DNA from: Diphasiastrum complanatum
Lineage: Eukaryota; Streptophyta; Lycopodiopsida; Lycopodiales; Lycopodiaceae
Direction of reading: 5' to 3'
NCBI GenBank assembly: GCA_029204225.1
Contig: CM055097.1
Span: 33,356,804-33,420,803 of the forward strand
Length of the DNA stretch: 64,000 bases
Below, piece by piece: positions 59,815 to 64,000 of the stretch. Every line of letters begins with the position of its first letter. Position 1 is the first letter of the stretch. The translations under genes and the position numbers were made by a program. Under the pieces are notes generated by a model that was not told the origin of the DNA, did no database searches, and worked only from the letters and a program-made list of their open reading frames with translations.

Positions 59815-60591
59815 TTGGCATGTAGAAGGGGTCAACCCTCTTCCATGATGGTGCCCTTAAATACTCTTGCTATCCTTCAGGACTTTGTTTCGCCATTCTG
59901 GGTGTGGCTGCAAGGCGGCAATGATCTCGACCCTCGTGGAATATTGTGGAATATTGGCTCTGGTGGATGTCATCTTTCCGGCCCCTCATGTTTCGAGGGT
60001 ACTTTCTTTCGAACTTTTCTGATTCCCATGTATCAACCATCTGGGGTCTTGGCTCGATCAATGGGGTCGCCTTTCGCTGTTGTTGTGGCTTTGCCAGATA
60101 TTCATCCAACACCTTGGCACCCTTGCGTGGAATATTGGCTCTGGTGGATGTCATCTTTCCTGCCCCTCACGTTTCGAGGGTACTTTCTTTCGAACTTTTC
60201 TGATTCCCGTGTATCGACCAACTGGGGTCGCCTTTTGCTGTTGTTGTGGCTTTGCCAGATATTCATCTAACGCCTTCGCACCCTTGTCCTCTTTTTTGGC
60301 CCTTTCACTTGTTGAGGGCTCAGCTTCACCCGCATTGAAATCGACAGGTCGAGGCGAGAATCTTCGAGTGCCTGGTAGATTAGACTGAGGGTCGTCAAAT
60401 CCTCCAATGTCAGTGTCAGTCTCAAGAAGGTCAAGTGGAGTGTGATCTGGTGAAGATGGCATGAGCGTGATGGGTTTACCGGGAATGGGATTCTCAACAA
60501 GGTTGTACACAGCACCAGAGGAGCTAAGTTGTTTTACGAACTCATCCCGTCGGGCCTTGTATGTCTCGGGAGGCCCTTGATGTGGTCTCAA
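59815..60591 (-). pseudogene. retroelement ORF, Pro/Ser/Lys-rich, partly duplicated
   Basis: A 146-codon frame (60591-60151) reads PETYKARRDEFVKQLSSSG, then Asp/Pro-rich text and DEYLAKPQQQQKATP. The last part is repeated in the frame at 60154-59870 (KVLDEYLAKPQQQRKATP) because of the internal tandem duplication. It lies downstream of the gypsy gag on the same strand and is probably part of the same polyprotein, but carries no recognised domain. Confidence 0.45.
59935..60240. repeat. tandem duplication, about 190-bp unit
   Basis: GGAATATTGGCTCTGGTGG through TTTCGAGGGTACTTTCTTTC to CTTTGCCAGATATTCATC occurs at about 59937-60110 and again at 60127-60270. The second copy has a deletion between GACCA and GGGGTCGCC. 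Confidence 0.88.
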
Positions 60592-62056
60592 AAGTCGGCT
60601 TAGAGGGGGATGAGAGGATGATGGTTGGGGAATGGGATACGTGGGTATGAATGTTTGGAAAAGTCAAAAGAAGAGAAATAAGAAGTCTTGTAGTTAGGTA
60701 GGGTGGCGAAGAAACTCTTAGAGATAGCTTCAGTCTTTTATCTATCCGCTCCCGAGCTGCCATCTAACTGGTGAGTAGATCCGTTGTATCTTGCTGTTCC
60801 ATCATCTCCGTCATTGTCCTTCGGCTTCTGATCAAAAATTCTTGCTTGGGCCTTATATGCCGTGTTTCATAGTTGGTTCACTTTGTCACAAACCTGTTGT
60901 AGGGCCTTCGTCACTTCTTCCAGCTGTCTCTGGAACTCGAGAATGACCTTCGCTTGTTTTTCTGCAGCATGGTCAAAGTTTTTCTTATCGGCCTCCCTCT
61001 CTTGAATAAGCTTGATATATTTCTCCATGCATATAGCTGGGGTTTGAGGGGCCTGAATCTAGATATCCTCGGGCTTCATTAGAGGGGCTTCAACTGTCAT
61101 CGAACCCCACTAGACGATTTATCTCGAGTTTGGGTGATTTGGCTCATCTGTTGCTTAAGTTGATTTTGAAGCCCATTTAACTCGTCCGCTTGCTTGGCCA
61201 TGGTGGTTTGCAGCTCCATTATTGAAATCTTTTTCTCCTCATCCTCGTGTTTATTTTTCTTGATTTGTCACTGCTGTTCCGCTATGATTTGGTCTTGTTG
61301 TTTGACCTTGTTTTCCAATTCTTTTTGCTGGCTTGCCAACTAGTGTACCTGGTAGCTAGTTTCGGATAGGCTCAATATGGAATGTCTGGCTACCTCTAGG
61401 AGCTCTTCAAAGTTAGAAAGACTGGGATATCTGTTAGGGGCATGGTGGGGTGGTGTTAGTCCAAAGAATAATGACTAAGAGGTTCGTGGGGGTGGTATTG
61501 GCAAAAATGGAGGAATGATATCAATGGTGGTGGTGGGTGTGGGAGTAATTGGTGGATCAGCAGGTTGGGTGGAGGTGGAGATGTTAGCTAGTGAGATTTG
61601 ACTTCCCCTTGACTAATCTACTTTGTCGTCATTGATGTCATCCTCTATCTCAATCAAGTCCGCAACATCAAAATATGAGGATGTGTTTGTGATGATATGG
61701 ACGTGCTGGGCCTGCTCTTGATGTGTGGATACGGTTTCCTTGGGAATGGTATTCCCATATCCCTCCCCTCCCAAAACTTATGCAGGTGGGGATGAGTTGT
61801 TTGCCGCTGTTGTGGTAGCCAAGTGTGATTGGTTGGTAGTAGTCATCAATGTCGCATCCTAGATGGTTTGTGCCATTGGTGATTGTGGCAACGTTGGCGT
61901 GTTAACCAGGATCAGAGTTACTGAAGCTGTCTAAGCAACTTGTGAATTTGTGGTTGTGGTTATAGCTATTGATGTAGTAGCACCATCAGCTCCGTCAGCT
62001 CCATCTGCACCATCTGCTCTATTATAGCTGACTTGGCATGGAACTTTGTATAGACT
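60592..62056 (-). pseudogene. decayed gypsy polyprotein linker
   Basis: The minus strand retains fragments of a Gln/Lys/Glu-rich coiled-coil-like sequence (ELQTTMAKQADELNGLQNQ, 61160-61220) interrupted by many stops. No catalytic domain of protease, reverse transcriptase or integrase is seen. Confidence 0.4.
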
Positions 62057-62959
62057 TCAAGGTGTTTTGAAGCTTTTTTGTGAGTTTTTCCATCTGTTAT
62101 TGGTGTTGCTGGTGAAGCAACTCCATCTAAGATTTCTGAAGCTGATCCTGAGTGTCCTCAGTCGGCTTGGATTCATGGACAACATAGTGTGCTCTCCGTT
62201 CTCTAGGTTCGTCAACATCTGATCCTTCATCTTCTTTGCAGATGGCATCAGACATGGCTATCTTTAAGGATGTATACTCATTGTTAGATCTGAGCTCATG
62301 TCTGATCCATCTTGGAAGTCCAACTAGAAACCAAATGATTTCGTGGGTTGTTCTTGTACTCAACTCTTTAAACGTTTGAATCGTTCGATATAGTCACGAG
62401 CTTTTTCATCCTTTGCCATTTTGATATTACTCGGTTTGACAAAGAGACTTTCAATCAAATGAAACGGTTTGAAACGTTTGATGAAGGACTTTTTCAGGAT
62501 GGACCAATCAAGTTTATCTTCACGATTCAGGTTGAAAAACCATTCACGTGTTATATCTATCATCATGGTCATCGAGAAAAGTTGGACCATGGATTCATGA
62601 GATGTCTCACCATAGACATCTCAAGCATTCTCAAAGACTTGTAGAAATCTCTGAGGCGAGTTTCCATCATACTTAGGGAGATCTAGTTTTGATGTACATT
62701 TTTCAGTACGAGGATTGTGGCTGGCAAAAGCCCCATTTAGGTGAGCTCTTGTGTGAGAAGGCTCAACAACATGAAAATGTGGTCGTTCATATGCAATTTC
62801 AGCTCTGGTAGGCTCCCATTTCTCAAATGGGTTCATGGATGGCGTGTGGACTTGTGATTTCATGCGAGAGTACCGATTGTGTCTGGCTTGCTCAGTTGAA
62901 GGTGACACCATCTCGGATGGATAGTCTTCTATGGAATTGGGATCGTAATGACGATCCAT
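62057..62959 (-). pseudogene. Ty3/gypsy gag, same family as 20260-21300
   Basis: Three frames cover one gag. From 62959: MDRHYDPNSIEDYPSEM, then KLDLPKYDGNSPQRFLQVFE (capsid start). From 62560: WFFNLNREDKLDWSILKKSF, FKPFHLIESLF and DYIERFKRLKS. From 62360: WFLVGLPRWIRHELRSNNEY and an acidic SDVDEPRERR linker. The match to the plus-strand remnant at 20260 is close throughout, including GSDVDE-RERR and VHESKP. Frameshifts lie near 62620 and 62360. The zinc knuckle is not recognisable here. Confidence 0.85.
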
Positions 62960-62982
62960 GTGTTAGGAGGACTATTCTAGAC

Positions 62983-63290
62983 TATTCGAGAGTTGAATTT
63001 CAGGACCCGGTCAAGGTTTGATACTCAGGACTCAGTTGAGATGGTAAGTCCCGACTCGGTCAAGAGTTGGTGTTCAGGAACCGATCGAGGTTTGATACGC
63101 AGGACTCGGTCGAGATGGTAAGTCCTTACTCAGTTGAGAGTTGACGTTCAAGACCCGATCTAGGTTTGATACTCAGGACTCGGTTGAGATGGTAAGTCCC
63201 GACTCGGTCGAGAGTTGATGTTCAAGACCCGGTCGAGAAGGTAAGTCTCGACTCTGTCGAGAGTTGATGTTTAGGACCCCGATCGAGATG
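62983..63290 (-). repeat. minisatellite in gypsy 5' leader, about 82-bp unit
   Basis: Three to four units alternate GACTCGGTCGAGAGTTGATG, GTTCA-GACCCGGTCGAG and GGACTCGGTTGAGATGGTAAG. It lies immediately upstream of the gag start, between the gag and the LTR candidate at 63493, so it would be in the transcript leader. Confidence 0.88.
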
Positions 63291-63492
63291 TAATGCAGTT
63301 CGGCTCAGTCCAGATGGAAGTCATTGGACTCGGCCAGGGGTGTAACATGAAGATCGAGCCAAAGACTCGGTAAAAAATGAGAGTGATGGGCTCGGTTGAG
63401 ATGTGGAGTGTGAAGTCTCAAGAATCGTGTGGGGCTTATAGAGAATGCATGGATTGGTTTTTTGTGTGTGCACTGGTGGTAATGACACCAAA

Positions 63493-64000
63493 TGTTCATA
63501 GATCCTATCATTGAGGATCTATGAAATGTGGCTCGTGTTCTTTCTCTAGTTTTAGGTTGTTTCTGCCTGTTACCAAGCTATTGGATGATCTTTATATGTT
63601 ATCTTCTTAGCACATTGCCCAGATCAGACGGAAAGATCCGATTCTCATTTTAGTATAGGTTTAAAATTCAGCCTGTCAATGGATTCTCAGGTCACGGTCA
63701 CTCCAGAAAAACTCACAAAGTCAAGAAACATGCAAGTCAAGGACATCCATCTAAAGATCAACATGCAACTTAGATAAACTCCATTCAGTTCTAACTTCAA
63801 CCAGAAAGTATATATTTTGTGAACAATTTCGTGTCGCGTCTTGTAACTTACAGATTAGAAAGATTAAACATCTACAACTATTGGTGAATTACAAGAGTGA
63901 CGGATTAGCCATGATCTAGAATACTTCTGCTGATGTCATGATATCTAATCAAATGTTTGTACCCCTTGGTACTTGGCTGATCTTCTTGGTTGTTCGTGGA
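63493..64000 (-). repeat. candidate 5' LTR of the minus-strand gypsy element
   Basis: Starts TGTTCATAGATCC on the plus strand, giving a CA-ended LTR on the minus strand, followed toward gag by TTTGGTGTCATTACC. That position suggests a primer site, but I cannot assign a tRNA. The hairpin at 63497-63523 sits at this LTR end. Only about 35 bases are shared with 59691-59725, so a full LTR pair is not demonstrated; the LTR runs off the window. Confidence 0.4.

Overview
This is nuclear genomic DNA from a seed plant, most likely an angiosperm. The clade cannot be fixed from the window. Three things point to plants: an intron-bearing GH35 beta-galactosidase with a C-terminal galactose-lectin-like domain, a DEAD-box RNA helicase of the organellar RH47 type, and plant-type transposons (Ty1/copia with a tRNA-Met primer site, Ty3/gypsy with a tRNA-Asp primer site, a BED/DUF659 hAT transposase). 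Dinucleotide microsatellites, mainly (GA)n/(CT)n, are unusually long and frequent. There are two recognisable host genes; most of the rest is transposon debris, tandem repeats and intergenic DNA.

Layout. 0.3-1.8 kb: a minus-strand LINE fragment with an ORF1-like reading frame and a LINE-type 3' end. 2.9-10.2 kb: the last six exons of a beta-galactosidase gene on the plus strand; its first intron in the window carries two small hAT-like elements, one with a perfect 8-bp target duplication. 10.2-16.9 kb: AT-rich intergenic DNA with two diverged direct duplications. 16.9-22.6 kb: two unrelated gypsy remnants meeting head-on. 22.6-26.9 kb: a Ty1/copia element that has lost integrase. 29.3-33.0 kb: fragments that resemble pieces of three different host genes, ending in an inverted copy of the RH47 5' region that abuts a tandem array.

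35.5-37.4 kb: the intact intronless RH47-type helicase gene. 38.5-41.8 kb: a multi-exon hAT transposase gene with at least two in-frame stops. 42.3-45.4 kb: satellite-like units flanking a ~1.4-kb nearly continuous inverted repeat (foldback). 47-50 kb: very long (CT)n/(GA)n tracts and a second, related tandem family. 51.3-55.6 kb: direct repeats and a copia gag-protease remnant. 56.1-58.1 kb: the C-terminal piece of a Pif1/Helitron-type helicase followed by 588-bp tandem units. 59.7-64.0 kb: a decayed minus-strand gypsy gag region of the same family as the plus-strand remnant at 20.3 kb, with a minisatellite leader.

Functionally, only the helicase looks intact. The beta-galactosidase is open across all visible exons but its catalytic half is not in the window. 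No bacterial-type system, CRISPR array, rRNA or convincing tRNA gene was seen. The most noteworthy structures are the cluster of captured gene fragments with the inverted RH47 duplication, the long foldback, and repeat-bearing leaders in both gypsy elements.
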